Shown here one piece after another: positions 42,444 to 51,625 of a stretch of DNA of 64,000 bases. Source of the stretch: Pseudomonas sp. R84 (GTDB lineage: Bacteria; Pseudomonadota; Gammaproteobacteria; Pseudomonadales; Pseudomonadaceae); the NCBI RefSeq assembly GCF_009834515.1, contig NZ_CP019426.1, positions 3,647,501-3,711,500 on the forward strand. The letters are read 5' to 3'. Each line of letters opens with the position of its first letter. Position 1 is the stretch's first letter. The position numbers and the translations under genes are program-made. Below the pieces are notes generated by a model. The model was not told where the DNA came from and searched no databases. It saw nothing but the letters and a program-made list of their open reading frames with translations.

Positions 42444-43455
42444 GATCGATATTCTTTCGTTCGGCGAAACCATGGCGATGCTGGTCGCTGAGCAGACCGG
42501 TGATCTGGCGGCGGTCGAGCACTTCCACAAGCGCATTGCCGGGGCCGATAGCAACGTGGCGATCGGGCTATCGCGCCTGGGTTTCAACGTCGCCTGGCTG
42601 AGTCGGGTTGGCAATGATTCGCTTGGGCGCTTTGTGGTCGAGACCTTGATCAAGGAAGGTCTGGATTGCAGCCACGTCGATGTCGATAAACAGCACCCGA
42701 CCGGTTTCCAGTTCAAATCGCGCAACGACGATGGCAGCGACCCGCAGGTCGAGTATTTCCGGCGCGGTTCGGCGGCCAGTCATCTGTCGCCGCAGTCGAT
42801 CAACGCCAGCCTGCTAAGCGCCCGCCATTTGCACGCCACTGGGATTCCTCCGGCGTTGTCGGCCTCGGCGCGGGAGATGTCTTTCGAACTGATGACGCGT
42901 ATGCGCAATGCCGGGCGCAGCGTGTCGTTCGACCCCAATCTGCGCCCGAGCCTGTGGGCCAGCGAGGGCGAAATGATCACCGAAATCAACCGCCTCGCCG
43001 CCCTTGCCCATTGGGTGCTGCCGGGGCTGAGTGAAGGTCGTTTGCTGACTGGTTTTGACGATCCGGCAGACATTGCCGCGTTTTATCTCGATCAGGGCGC
43101 TGAGGCGGTGGCGATCAAACTCGGGCCGGAGGGTGCTTATTACCGAACGCATCTGGCGTCGGGATTTGTTGCTGGTGTGCCGGTGGCCAATGTCGTCGAT
43201 ACGGTCGGTGCCGGTGACGGCTTTGCAGTGGGGATGATCAGTGCCCTGCTCGAACATCAGAGTATTGCCGAGGCGGTGCAGCGGGCGAACTGGATTGGCA
43301 GTCGCGCGGTGCAGAGTCGCGGGGATATGGAAGGGTTGCCGACCCGCCTGGAGTTATCGGTTGAATTTGAGGCCGCCTTCGCGAGCAGGCTCGCTCCCAC
43401 ATTTGGAATGCATTCCCCTGTGGGAGCGAGCCTGCTCGCGAAGAGGCCCGCCTAG
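42436..43455 (+). CDS. kguK: 2-Ketogluconate kinase KguK
   Basis: This PfkB-family kinase of 339 residues forms 6-phospho-2-ketogluconate. It has AGADSNVAIGLSRLGFNVAW near the N terminus and the C-terminal signature DTVGAGDGFAVGM with the catalytic base Asp. The normal protein seems to end around residue 312 (ELSVEFE). Residues 313-339 (AAFASRLAPTFGMHSPVGAS and on) are read straight through a family C repeat, which also supplies the stop. The start overlaps the end of kguE. Confidence 0.94.
   Translation: MSEIDILSFGETMAMLVAEQTGDLAAVEHFHKRIAGADSNVAIGLSRLGFNVAWLSRVGNDSLGRFVVETLIKEGLDCSHVDVDKQHPTGFQFKSRNDDGSDPQVEYFRRGSAASHLSPQSINASLLSARHLHATGIPPALSASAREMSFELMTRMRNAGRSVSFDPNLRPSLWASEGEMITEINRLAALAHWVLPGLSEGRLLTGFDDPADIAAFYLDQGAEAVAIKLGPEGAYYRTHLASGFVAGVPVANVVDTVGAGDGFAVGMISALLEHQSIAEAVQRANWIGSRAVQSRGDMEGLPTRLELSVEFEAAFASRLAPTFGMHSPVGASLLAKRPA
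43371..43450. repeat. Inverted repeat, family C, copy 3 (inside the end of kguK)
   Basis: GGCCGCCTTCGCGAGCAGGC...CCCAC and GTGGGAGCGAGCCTGCTCGC...GGCC are inverted around ATTTGGAATGCATTCCCCT. Unlike the other copies it lies within a reading frame, as the last 27 codons of kguK, and it has no in-frame stop until TAG at its edge (43453-43455). Confidence 0.93.
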
Positions 43456-43512
43456 TCACTGCAAATAATTGAACCTGCTGCGACAAAAACAACAAGCTCA
43501 GGAGCAAGACCC

Positions 43513-44811
43513 ATGAAAACCGCAACCCTTGCCACCCGCCGCTGGTGGTACATCATGCCCATCGTGTTCATCACCTACAGCCTGGCGTATCTCGATCGCG
43601 CCAACTACGGCTTCGCCGCCGCGTCGGGCATGGCCGAAGACCTGATGATCACCCCGGGCCTGTCTTCGCTGCTCGGCGCGCTGTTCTTTCTCGGTTACTT
43701 TTTCTTCCAGGTGCCGGGTGCGATCTACGCGCAAAAGCACAGCGTGAAGAAACTGATTTTCGTCAGCCTGATTCTCTGGGGCGGTCTCGCGACGTTGACC
43801 GGCGTGGTTTCCAACGCCTATTGGCTGATCGTCATCCGCTTCATGCTCGGCGTGGTTGAAGCGGCGGTAATGCCGGCGATGCTGGTCTATCTGTGCCACT
43901 GGTTCACCCGTGCCGAACGCTCGCGGGCCAACACGTTTCTGATCCTCGGCAACCCGGTGACCATGCTGTGGATGTCGGTGGTTTCGGGGTATCTGGTGCA
44001 GCATTTCAGCTGGCGCTGGATGTTCATCATCGAAGGCCTGCCGGCGGTGCTCTGGGCATTTATCTGGTGGCGCCTGGCCGATGATCGTCCGTCCGAGGCC
44101 AAGTGGCTCAACGACCAGGAAAAGCAGGACCTGGAAAGTGCACTGGCCGCCGAACAGGTCGGTATCAAAGCGGTGAAGAACTACGCCGAGGCCTTCCGTT
44201 CGCCGAAGGTGATCATTCTGGCGCTGCAGTTCTTCTGCTGGAGCATCGGCGTTTACGGTTTCGTGCTGTGGCTACCGTCGATCCTCAAGGCCGGCGCGCA
44301 AATGGACATGATAGAGGCCGGTTGGCTGTCGGCGCTGCCATATCTGGCGGCGGTGATCGGCATGCTGTTGGTGTCGTGGGGTTCGGACAAGTTGCAGAAA
44401 CGCAAACGCTTTGTCTGGCCGCCGCTGCTGATCGCATCCATTGCGTTCTACGGTTCTTACGCGTTGGGCGCGGAACATTTCTGGTGGTCGTACACGCTGC
44501 TGGTGATTGCCGGCGCCTGCATGTACGCGCCTTACGGACCGTTCTTTGCCATCGTTCCGGAGATTCTTCCGGCCAACGTTGCCGGCGGTGCGATGGCGCT
44601 GATCAACAGCATGGGCGCGCTCGGTTCGTTCGGCGGTTCGTATCTGGTCGGTTATCTGAACAGCTCCACCGGCTCGCCCGGCGCTTCCTACCTGCTGATG
44701 AGCGGCGCGTTGCTGCTGTCGGTGGTGCTGACGATTTTTCTCAAGCCCGGCGCCAGTGATCGCGTCGTTGCCAAAGTCGTCGCCACGCCTGCCGTGCCGG
44801 CGCATTCCTGA
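43513..44811 (+). CDS. kguT: 2-Ketogluconate transporter KguT (MFS)
   Basis: This inner-membrane symporter of 432 residues belongs to the anion:cation symporter branch of the major facilitator superfamily. It has twelve predicted helices (ITYSLAYLDRANYGFAAASG in helix 1; LFFLGYFFFQVPGAIYAQ in helix 2; FMLGVVEAAVMPAMLVYLCH in helix 4). It imports 2-ketogluconate. AGGAG at about 43499-43503 precedes the ATG. It is the third gene of the kgu operon. Confidence 0.94.
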   Translation: MKTATLATRRWWYIMPIVFITYSLAYLDRANYGFAAASGMAEDLMITPGLSSLLGALFFLGYFFFQVPGAIYAQKHSVKKLIFVSLILWGGLATLTGVVSNAYWLIVIRFMLGVVEAAVMPAMLVYLCHWFTRAERSRANTFLILGNPVTMLWMSVVSGYLVQHFSWRWMFIIEGLPAVLWAFIWWRLADDRPSEAKWLNDQEKQDLESALAAEQVGIKAVKNYAEAFRSPKVIILALQFFCWSIGVYGFVLWLPSILKAGAQMDMIEAGWLSALPYLAAVIGMLLVSWGSDKLQKRKRFVWPPLLIASIAFYGSYALGAEHFWWSYTLLVIAGACMYAPYGPFFAIVPEILPANVAGGAMALINSMGALGSFGGSYLVGYLNSSTGSPGASYLLMSGALLLSVVLTIFLKPGASDRVVAKVVATPAVPAHS

Positions 44812-44824
44812 AGAGACTTTTGCC

Positions 44825-45802
44825 ATGAAAAAACAGGTCGTGTTGTACAAGAAACTTTCGCCCGCGCTGATGGCGCGTCTGCAGGAACAGTGCGAAGTCA
44901 CGCTGATCAACAGCCTCGACGCCGACGGTCTGATGCAACTGCGCGACGCCCTGCCCCGTGCCCACGGCTTGCTCGGCGCCAGCCTGAAACTCGATGCGGC
45001 GTTGCTTGATCTGGCACCGCAACTCGAAGCTATCGCTAGCGTTTCGGTAGGTGTCGACAACTACGACATCGCTTACCTGAGCCAACGCAAGATCCTGCTC
45101 AGCAACACCCCGGACGTACTCACCGAAACCACCGCCGACACTGGTTTCGCCTTGATCCTCGCCGCTGCCCGGCGCGTGGTTGAACTGGCGAACATGGTGC
45201 GCAGCGGCCAATGGAATCGCAACATCGGCCCGGCGCATTTCGGCACTGATGTGCATGGCAAGACGCTGGGAATTATTGGCATGGGTCGCATCGGCGAAGC
45301 ATTGGCGCAGCGTGGGCATTTTGGTTTTGGCATGCCGGTGATCTATCACAGTCAGTCGCGTAAACCGGCAGTCGAAGCGCGATTCGATGCGCAATATCGT
45401 AGCCTTGAAGATCTGCTCCAGCAGGCTGATTTCATTTGCCTGACCTTGCCATTGACGGCGCAGACCGAAGGTTTGATCGGCGCTGAGCAGTTTGCGCTAA
45501 TGCGCCCGGAAAGCATCTTCATCAATATCTCGCGGGGCAAAGTGGTGGATGAGGCGGCGATGATCGAGGCGCTGCGTCATCAGCGGATTCGTGCGGCGGG
45601 GCTAGATGTGTTTGAGCGCGAGCCGTTGCAGCATGATTCGCCGTTGTTGCAGCTTAGTAATGTGGTGGCGACGCCGCACATGGGTTCGGCGACGCATGAG
45701 ACGCGCGAGGCGATGGCGCGGTGTGCGGTGGAGAATCTGTTGGCTGCGTTGAAGGGAGAGAGGCCGGAGAATCTGGTGAATCCATCGGCTTGGCAGGGCT
45801 GA
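44825..45802 (+). CDS. kguD: 6-Phospho-2-ketogluconate reductase KguD
   Basis: This D-isomer-specific 2-hydroxyacid dehydrogenase of 325 residues reduces the KguK product to 6-phosphogluconate with NAD(P)H. It has the nucleotide-binding motif LGIIGMGRIGEALAQRGHFG, the catalytic Arg in INISRGKVVDEAAMI, a Glu in DVFEREPL and the catalytic His in ATPHMGSAT. The ATG at 44825 begins the family N terminus and lies 13 bases after the kguT stop. It is the last gene of the operon; a family C repeat follows. Confidence 0.93.
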   Translation: MKKQVVLYKKLSPALMARLQEQCEVTLINSLDADGLMQLRDALPRAHGLLGASLKLDAALLDLAPQLEAIASVSVGVDNYDIAYLSQRKILLSNTPDVLTETTADTGFALILAAARRVVELANMVRSGQWNRNIGPAHFGTDVHGKTLGIIGMGRIGEALAQRGHFGFGMPVIYHSQSRKPAVEARFDAQYRSLEDLLQQADFICLTLPLTAQTEGLIGAEQFALMRPESIFINISRGKVVDEAAMIEALRHQRIRAAGLDVFEREPLQHDSPLLQLSNVVATPHMGSATHETREAMARCAVENLLAALKGERPENLVNPSAWQG

Positions 45803-45822
45803 ATTAATCGGTGGCTGTAATG

Positions 45823-45898
45823 CCGCCTTCGCGAGCAGGCTCGCTCCCACAGGGGAATGCATATCCAATGTGGGAGCGAGCCTGCTCGCGAAGAGGCC
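45823..45898. repeat. Inverted repeat, family C, copy 4 (after kguD)
   Basis: GCCTTCGCGAGCAGGCTCGC...CCCACAGGGG and TGTGGGAGCGAGCCTGCTCG...GGCC are inverted around GAATGCATATCCAA. It lies between the convergent kguD and arginine transaminase genes. Confidence 0.92.
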
Positions 45899-45919
45899 GG
45901 GACAGGCAACCCAAAACCA

Positions 45920-47107
45920 TCAGGCACTGCGCGCCTGTAACAACTGCGCCGCACAAAGCGCAATCCGCGCACAGGCATCCGCCAGTTTCACCCGATCCAA
46001 CACCAAACCAATGCGGATATGCCCCGCCGCACTCGGCCCGAACGCTTCACCGGCGAGGACCGAAACCCCATAGCCTTCCAGCAATTGCTCGGCAAACGCC
46101 TGGGCTCCCAGCCCGGTCTGGCGAACATCGACCATCACGAACATGCCGCCATCCGGACGAATCGGGTACAGCCCGGGGCAGCCCTGCAAACGCTCACACA
46201 CCAGATCCCGGCGCAGGCGATACTCCTCGCGCATCTGCGTCACTTCCGGCAGGTCTGAGTGCAACGCAATCTCTGCAGCCTTCTGCACAAAATCCGGCAA
46301 CCCGAACAACATGCTCAGCGACAAATTGACCAAGTGCTCGGCCAGCGATGTCGGCCCGATCATCCAGCCGATGCGCCAGCCGGTCATGGCGTGGGATTTC
46401 GACAGGCTGTTGATTGTCGCCGTGCGCTCAGCCATGCCCGGCAGACTCGCCGGACTGACGTGCTGCCCCTCGTACAGCAAATCGCTGTAGACCTCGTCGC
46501 TGATCAGCCACAAGTCATGCCGCACACACAGCGCCGCCAGCTCCTGCCAGATCAGCAGTGACAGACTCGCGCCGCTGGGGTTGTTCGGACTGTTCAACAG
46601 CATCGCGCGGGTTTTCGGCGTGATGCGCGCAGCGACATCAACCGGGTCGACACGAAAGCCGTTTTCCGGGCGCACCGGCACCGGCACTACCGTCGCGCCG
46701 CAAGCGCCAAACACGCCTTCGTAGGTGACATACATCGGTTCTGCAACAATTACTTCATCACCCGGATCCAGCAAGCATTGCGCCACCGAATACACCGCAC
46801 ATTGCGCGCCGGGCATGACGATCACGTGGTCGGCATCCACCGCTTGCCCGCTGCGCTGACGATGGCGTTCGGCAATCAGCGTGCGCAGCGCCGAACGGCC
46901 ACGCACATCGGAATAATGGGTATCGCCGGCCAACAAGCTGTCGATTGCGCCGTGGACAATTGGCAGAGGCGTGTCGAAATCCGGATCGCCGATGCTCAGC
47001 AGCAGGATATCGACACCCTCGGCGCGCAACTCCAGCGCTCGGTCGTGAATCTGCCAGGCCGCTGCTCCCTCGCCGGCGATTCGTTGGGTCAAGGCTGAAT
47101 AGCGCAT
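45920..47107 (-). CDS. aruH: Arginine:pyruvate transaminase AruH
   Basis: This PLP-dependent fold-type I aminotransferase of 395 residues closely follows P. aeruginosa AruH from MRYSALTQRIAGEGAAAW to the end. The PLP Lys is in NSLSKSHAMTGWRIGW; NSPNNPSGA and SDEVYSDLLYEG are the usual class I blocks; HIRIGLVL has the carboxylate-binding Arg. AruH transfers the arginine amino group to pyruvate, giving 2-ketoarginine and alanine. The expected partner decarboxylase gene aruI is not in the window. It begins 41 bases after the stop of a chemoreceptor gene on the same strand. Confidence 0.9.
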   Translation of the reverse strand: MRYSALTQRIAGEGAAAWQIHDRALELRAEGVDILLLSIGDPDFDTPLPIVHGAIDSLLAGDTHYSDVRGRSALRTLIAERHRQRSGQAVDADHVIVMPGAQCAVYSVAQCLLDPGDEVIVAEPMYVTYEGVFGACGATVVPVPVRPENGFRVDPVDVAARITPKTRAMLLNSPNNPSGASLSLLIWQELAALCVRHDLWLISDEVYSDLLYEGQHVSPASLPGMAERTATINSLSKSHAMTGWRIGWMIGPTSLAEHLVNLSLSMLFGLPDFVQKAAEIALHSDLPEVTQMREEYRLRRDLVCERLQGCPGLYPIRPDGGMFVMVDVRQTGLGAQAFAEQLLEGYGVSVLAGEAFGPSAAGHIRIGLVLDRVKLADACARIALCAAQLLQARSA

Positions 47108-47148
47108 GTACGTCTCCTGATTGCGCGGTCTCCAGCCTTCACCGTATC

Positions 47149-48774
47149 TCAAATCACGAAACGCGCCACCATCGCATTCAAATCCACCGCCAGACGCGAC
47201 AATTCGTGGGTCGCGGCGCTGGTCTGATTGGCCCCGGCAGCCGATTGCGTGGCCAGATCGCGGATGTTGACCAGGTTGCGGTCGACCTCGCGCGAGACTT
47301 GCGCCTGCTCTTCCGAGGCGCTGGCGATGACCAGGTTGCGCTCGTTGATCTGGTGAATCGACTGGGTGATCTGCTCCAGCGCCACGCCGGCCGCGCGAGC
47401 CATTTCCAGGGTTGACTGGGTGCGCTGGTTGCTTTGCTGCATCGACGAGACCGCTTCGCCGGTGCCGTTCTGAATGCCGGCGACCATTTTTTCGATTTCC
47501 TGAGTCGACTGCGCGGTGCGATGGGCCAGTGCGCGCACTTCGTCCGCCACCACCGCGAAACCCCGTCCGGCCTCACCGGCGCGTGCGGCTTCAATGGCCG
47601 CGTTGAGTGCCAGCAAGTTGGTCTGTTCGGCAATGGCGCGGATCACGTCGAGCACTTTGCCGATGTCGCGGCCCTGCGCGGCGAGGCCTTCGATCATGTG
47701 CGCGGTGTTCTGCACGTCGTGGGTCATGGTCTGGATCGCGTCGACGGTTTTCACCACTTGATCGCGGCCTTCGCGGGCGGCGTGGGTCGACTGGTTCGAG
47801 GCTTCGGAGGTCGACACGGCGTTGCGCGCGACTTCTTCGACGGCGGCGGTCATCTCGTTGACGGCGGTGGCGGCTTGCTCGATTTCGTTGTTCTGCTGCT
47901 GCAAGCCACGGGAGGCTTCTTCAGTCACCGCGCTGAGTTCTTCGGCGGCAGCGCCCAGTTGCGTGGCAGAACCGGCGATCTGCTCGATGGTTTTACGCAG
48001 GTTGGTTTGCATGGTGGCCAGCGCCTGCAACAACTGCGTCGCTTCATCCTTGCCGTCGACTTCGATGACTTTGGTGAGGTTGCCGTCAGCGATGGTTTGC
48101 GCGGCCTGCACGGCGCGGTTCAGCGGTGTGACGATGCTGCGGGTAAGCAACCAGGCCAGCAGCACAGTGGCAATAGCCGCGAACACGGCGACGATAATGA
48201 TCCCCGTGATCGCGCTGTCATAGTATTGACCCGCCTGAACTGATGCTGCTTTGGCGTCGGAAGCATTCATGGCGATCAGTTTGTTGAGCTGCTCGCCCAT
48301 CTGGTCGGTGCCGTCCTTGATCCGCGTGTTGATCAGGGCACGCATCTCGTCGACCTTGTCCTGACGCGACAGCTCCATCATCTGGTTCTGCGCTTGCAGG
48401 TAGTTGTCGAGCGTGGTCGCGAAGCTCTGGTACAACGCCCGTTCTTCCGGGCCAGCCGGCAGTGCCGCGTAACTGGCCTGCGCGGCGCGAACCTTGTCGA
48501 CCAGGACGCCGATGCGGGTCTGCGCTTCCTGCAACCCGGCCGCTTCGCGGTTGACCAGCACGCGGAACGACAGAATGCGCAAACGCAGGACGTTTTCTGT
48601 CACTACGGCAAGTTGCGTCACGCTGGGCAGTTGCGTCGAATCCATCTCGACGGACGCCTGACGGATGATCGACATGCGGTTGACGGCGAACACGCCGAGC
48701 ACGATCACCAACAGGGCGATAAAGGCAAAACCGAGGAAGGCACGGGGCGCGATGTTCAGGTTACGCAGGGACAT
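47149..48774 (-). CDS. Methyl-accepting chemotaxis protein
   Basis: This chemoreceptor of 541 residues has a first membrane helix (about 12-31), a periplasmic four-helix-bundle sensor of about 155 residues, a second membrane helix ([20 protein letters not shown]), HAMP and a cytoplasmic signalling hairpin. The hairpin tip has [20 protein letters not shown], the CheA/CheW contact. It lacks a C-terminal CheR-docking pentapeptide. It is transcribed toward aruH and could share its mRNA. The ligand is not known. Confidence 0.93.
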   Translation of the reverse strand: MSLRNLNIAPRAFLGFAFIALLVIVLGVFAVNRMSIIRQASVEMDSTQLPSVTQLAVVTENVLRLRILSFRVLVNREAAGLQEAQTRIGVLVDKVRAAQASYAALPAGPEERALYQSFATTLDNYLQAQNQMMELSRQDKVDEMRALINTRIKDGTDQMGEQLNKLIAMNASDAKAASVQAGQYYDSAITGIIIVAVFAAIATVLLAWLLTRSIVTPLNRAVQAAQTIADGNLTKVIEVDGKDEATQLLQALATMQTNLRKTIEQIAGSATQLGAAAEELSAVTEEASRGLQQQNNEIEQAATAVNEMTAAVEEVARNAVSTSEASNQSTHAAREGRDQVVKTVDAIQTMTHDVQNTAHMIEGLAAQGRDIGKVLDVIRAIAEQTNLLALNAAIEAARAGEAGRGFAVVADEVRALAHRTAQSTQEIEKMVAGIQNGTGEAVSSMQQSNQRTQSTLEMARAAGVALEQITQSIHQINERNLVIASASEEQAQVSREVDRNLVNIRDLATQSAAGANQTSAATHELSRLAVDLNAMVARFVI

Positions 48775-48975
48775 AGTTGAGCTCTCGGAAGATAGAAACT
48801 ACGAGCGTCCATGCGTCATCACTGGCCCGAGGGGGGCGGGCTCAGTCCGGCGTCACTGTTTTAGGAAGTTATGTGCGCGCCTGATAGCTGTATCGGCCAG
48901 GCTTTAGGAAGATTGCGGGTCAGGGGTAACTATTTTTCAGGGTGTTACAAGATTGAAACACCCTGTGGACCTGTT

Positions 48976-50118
48976 TCACACGTTGTGTTTCGCCATCTGC
49001 CAGACGCGGGCAATATCGGTAGCGCGTTCGCGCAACAAACGCGGAGCCTCGGCGCAGGCCTGCTCCAGCGTCATCGGGCCACTGGTCACGGCGAAGGCCG
49101 CATCGATGCCGTGATCGTAAAGTTCCTGGTAACCCTCGCCCAAGGTGCCGGCGATGACGATCACCGGCACGGCGTGCTGTTTGGCAATCCGTGCGACACC
49201 GAACGGTGTCTTGCCGCGCAAGGTCTGGGCATCGAAGCGCCCTTCCCCGGTAATCACCAGGTCGGCGCCTTTAACGGCTTCGGCGAGGCCGACCAGTTCG
49301 GCAACCACTTCAACCCCGGCCTGAAATTGCGCGCCGAGAAAGGCCTTGGCGGCAAACCCCAAACCACCCGCCGCGCCGCTACCCGGTTCGTCACGTACGT
49401 CTTTGCCCAATGCTTGCGCGCAGAGTTCGGCGAAGTGCCCCAACGCCTGATCGAGTTGCTGCACCTGCGCGGGCGATGCGCCTTTCTGCGGGCCGAAAAT
49501 CGCCGAGGCACCGTGCGGGCCGCACAGCGGGTTGTTGACGTCTGCGGCGATATCGAAGCGCACCTGTGCCAGACGCGGGTCGAGTTCGCTCAGGTCCAGT
49601 TTTGCCAGTTGCGCCAACGCCAGGCCGCCAGGTACCAGCGATTGACTCTGCGCATCAAGCAACTTCACGCCCAGCGCCTGCATCGCCCCTGCGCCGCCAT
49701 CGTTGGTCGCACTGCCGCCAATCGCCAGAATTACCCGCTGCGCGCCGGCATCCAGTGCTGCGCGAATCAGTTCGCCGGTGCCGAAAGTGCTGCTGATGCA
49801 GGCATCGCGTTGCCCCAGCGGCACCAGTTGCAAGCCGCTGGCCTCGGCCATTTCAATGATTGCGGTGTGGTTGTGCGGCAACCAGCCCCATGCAGCGTCG
49901 ACAGCTGTGCCCAGCGGGCCGCGCACGCGGGTGCGGCGCAGTTCGCCTTCGCAGGCGGCGAGGATCGATTCGACCGTGCCTTCGCCGCCGTCAGCCATCG
50001 GGCATTTGACCATCGTTGCCTGCGGCCACACCTGAGCGAGGCCGAGGGCAATGGCTTCGGCGACGCCTTGGGCACTGAGGCTGTCCTTGAACGAGTCGGG
50101 GGCGATAACGATCTTCAT
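48976..50118 (-). CDS. Glycerate 2-kinase (GarK type)
   Basis: This 380-residue kinase of the glycerate kinase type 1 family begins MKIVIAPDSFKDSLSA and has GGEGTVESILAA, AIGGSATNDGGAGAMQALG and ITGEGRFDAQTLRGKTPFGV, all family blocks. It phosphorylates D-glycerate, the end of the aldarate and glyoxylate routes, toward 2-phosphoglycerate. The ATG at 50118 is preceded on its strand by GGAGAATTCCC. CdaR-type regulator and transporter genes lie next to it, as in the garK regulons. Confidence 0.92.
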   Translation of the reverse strand: MKIVIAPDSFKDSLSAQGVAEAIALGLAQVWPQATMVKCPMADGGEGTVESILAACEGELRRTRVRGPLGTAVDAAWGWLPHNHTAIIEMAEASGLQLVPLGQRDACISSTFGTGELIRAALDAGAQRVILAIGGSATNDGGAGAMQALGVKLLDAQSQSLVPGGLALAQLAKLDLSELDPRLAQVRFDIAADVNNPLCGPHGASAIFGPQKGASPAQVQQLDQALGHFAELCAQALGKDVRDEPGSGAAGGLGFAAKAFLGAQFQAGVEVVAELVGLAEAVKGADLVITGEGRFDAQTLRGKTPFGVARIAKQHAVPVIVIAGTLGEGYQELYDHGIDAAFAVTSGPMTLEQACAEAPRLLRERATDIARVWQMAKHNV

Positions 50119-50242
50119 GGGAATTCTCCGGTTGCAATGCCCCACATGCTGCCAGTCGGCCTGCGTATTGACGCCTGTCCGCTGCACAAGTGGCGGGGGC
50201 GTTTATTGTTCATTTTCACAAAAGGCTCTGCGGTGAATGTAC

Positions 50243-50330
50243 CGCCGCCATCGCGAGCAGGCTCACTCCTACAGGGGAATGCATTCCAAATGTAGGAGTG
50301 AGCCTGCTCGCGATGGCGTCTTTGAAGGCG
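50243..50330. repeat. Inverted repeat, family A, copy 4
   Basis: CGCCATCGCGAGCAGGCTCA...CTCCTACAG and TGTAGGAGTGAGCCTGCTCG...CGATGGCG are inverted around GGGAATGCATTCCAAA. It lies between the glycerate kinase gene and the regulator gene upstream of it on the same strand. Confidence 0.92.
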
Positions 50331-50335
50331 CCCAA

Positions 50336-51454
50336 TCAGTTCGGATCAGTCTGGGGAAGAAGCTGCACCCCAAGATACAGCGCCAACATCCCATCCAGCC
50401 TGAGCGGATCAACCCCGCTCAACTCGGCAATCCGCTCCATCCGATAACGCAGGCTGTTGCGATGAATCCCCAATGCATCGGCACACGCCTGACTCTGGCC
50501 ATCGTGCTCACACCAACTGCGCAGCGTCGCCAGCAACTGCCCGTTGGCGTCCTTGGCGATCACTTTGCGCAAGGGTTTGAGCAGTTCGTCCAGCGCATCA
50601 TCGTTACGATGCCGCCACAGCATTACCGGCAATCGATAGCGGTTCAGCGTCAGCAACCGCGAGTGCGGCAACACTTCCCGGCCATAGGCGAGCAAGTCGC
50701 CGACCCGTCGATAACAACGGCGCAATCCGGTGAGCCCATCAGCCTGTCCGCCCACGGCAATGCGCAGCACCTTCCAGCCCAGACCATCGAGTTTTTCCAG
50801 CAAGCGGTCATGCTCGACGTGCTGAGTCGCCGGGCGACACCACAGCAGCGATGACTTCGCCGAACTCACACACCAGCTATCGGGATAACGCGACATCAGC
50901 CAGGCACTCAGCGCCTCGACGGTTTGCCCCGGCCCATGTTCAAGGCCCAGCTCAAAAAGATACGGCACCCGCGTCAATTGCGGTTTCAGTCCGAGTTGTT
51001 GCGCTTCATCGACCAGACGCGGCGAGTCCCCCGCCTCGCTCAACAACAACGCCAGCAAGTCATCACAGCGCTGGCGCCGCCATTGCTGTTCGGCCTGTTG
51101 GTTGCGCTGGCCGACGAGCATCTCGGCGGTCATGCGCACCAGTTCTGCGTACGTACGCAGTTGCTCTGGTTCGCCGGTAATCCCGAGCACGCCGATCAAG
51201 CGTTGGTCGAGCAACAGCGGCAGATTGATACCCGGTTGCACGCCTTTGAGATGCACAGCGGTCTGCGCATCGATCTCCACCACGCGACCATTGGCCAGCA
51301 CCAGTTGCGCGCCTTCGTGACGGGTATTGATGCGCTCCGGTTCGCCGCTGCCGAGGATCAGCCCCTGGCTGTCCATGACGTTGACGTTGTAGGGCAAAAT
51401 GGCCATGGCCCGGTCGACGATGTCCTGGGCGAGGTCGTGATCGAGTTCAAACAT
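50336..51454 (-). CDS. cdaR: CdaR-type sugar diacid-responsive regulator
   Basis: This 372-residue regulator has the N-terminal sugar diacid recognition domain (about 3-135: LDHDLAQDIVDRAMAILPYN, VLANGRVVEIDAQTAVHLKG) and the C-terminal PucR-type helix-turn-helix (QSQACADALGIHRNSLRYRM). CdaR relatives activate glucarate, galactarate and glycerate genes. The ATG at 51454 begins the sensor domain; longer frames add unrelated residues. It is divergent from an MFS transporter and upstream of the glycerate kinase, which fits such a regulon. Confidence 0.88.
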   Translation of the reverse strand: MFELDHDLAQDIVDRAMAILPYNVNVMDSQGLILGSGEPERINTRHEGAQLVLANGRVVEIDAQTAVHLKGVQPGINLPLLLDQRLIGVLGITGEPEQLRTYAELVRMTAEMLVGQRNQQAEQQWRRQRCDDLLALLLSEAGDSPRLVDEAQQLGLKPQLTRVPYLFELGLEHGPGQTVEALSAWLMSRYPDSWCVSSAKSSLLWCRPATQHVEHDRLLEKLDGLGWKVLRIAVGGQADGLTGLRRCYRRVGDLLAYGREVLPHSRLLTLNRYRLPVMLWRHRNDDALDELLKPLRKVIAKDANGQLLATLRSWCEHDGQSQACADALGIHRNSLRYRMERIAELSGVDPLRLDGMLALYLGVQLLPQTDPN

Positions 51455-51625
51455 GATGGGCAAGATCCTTGAAAAACGCGGCAGTCGGTTGTTCACCCGC
51501 ACAGGGTCTGGCGGCAAACCCTGTGCTCAGGCACAAAGACAATCCGGCCAAAGGTGACCGAGACTCTCGGGGCGATCAACGTTACCCTTTGCATCGCAAA
51601 AAATCATAATAAAGAGAGAGCCGCT

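Noticed and set aside
41513..45898. CRISPR array formed by family C repeats
   Set aside because: Copies are inverted pairs kilobases apart, without regular spacers or cas genes.
48871..50295. 474-codon + frame across the glycerate kinase
   Set aside because: Shadow of a well-recognised gene on the other strand.
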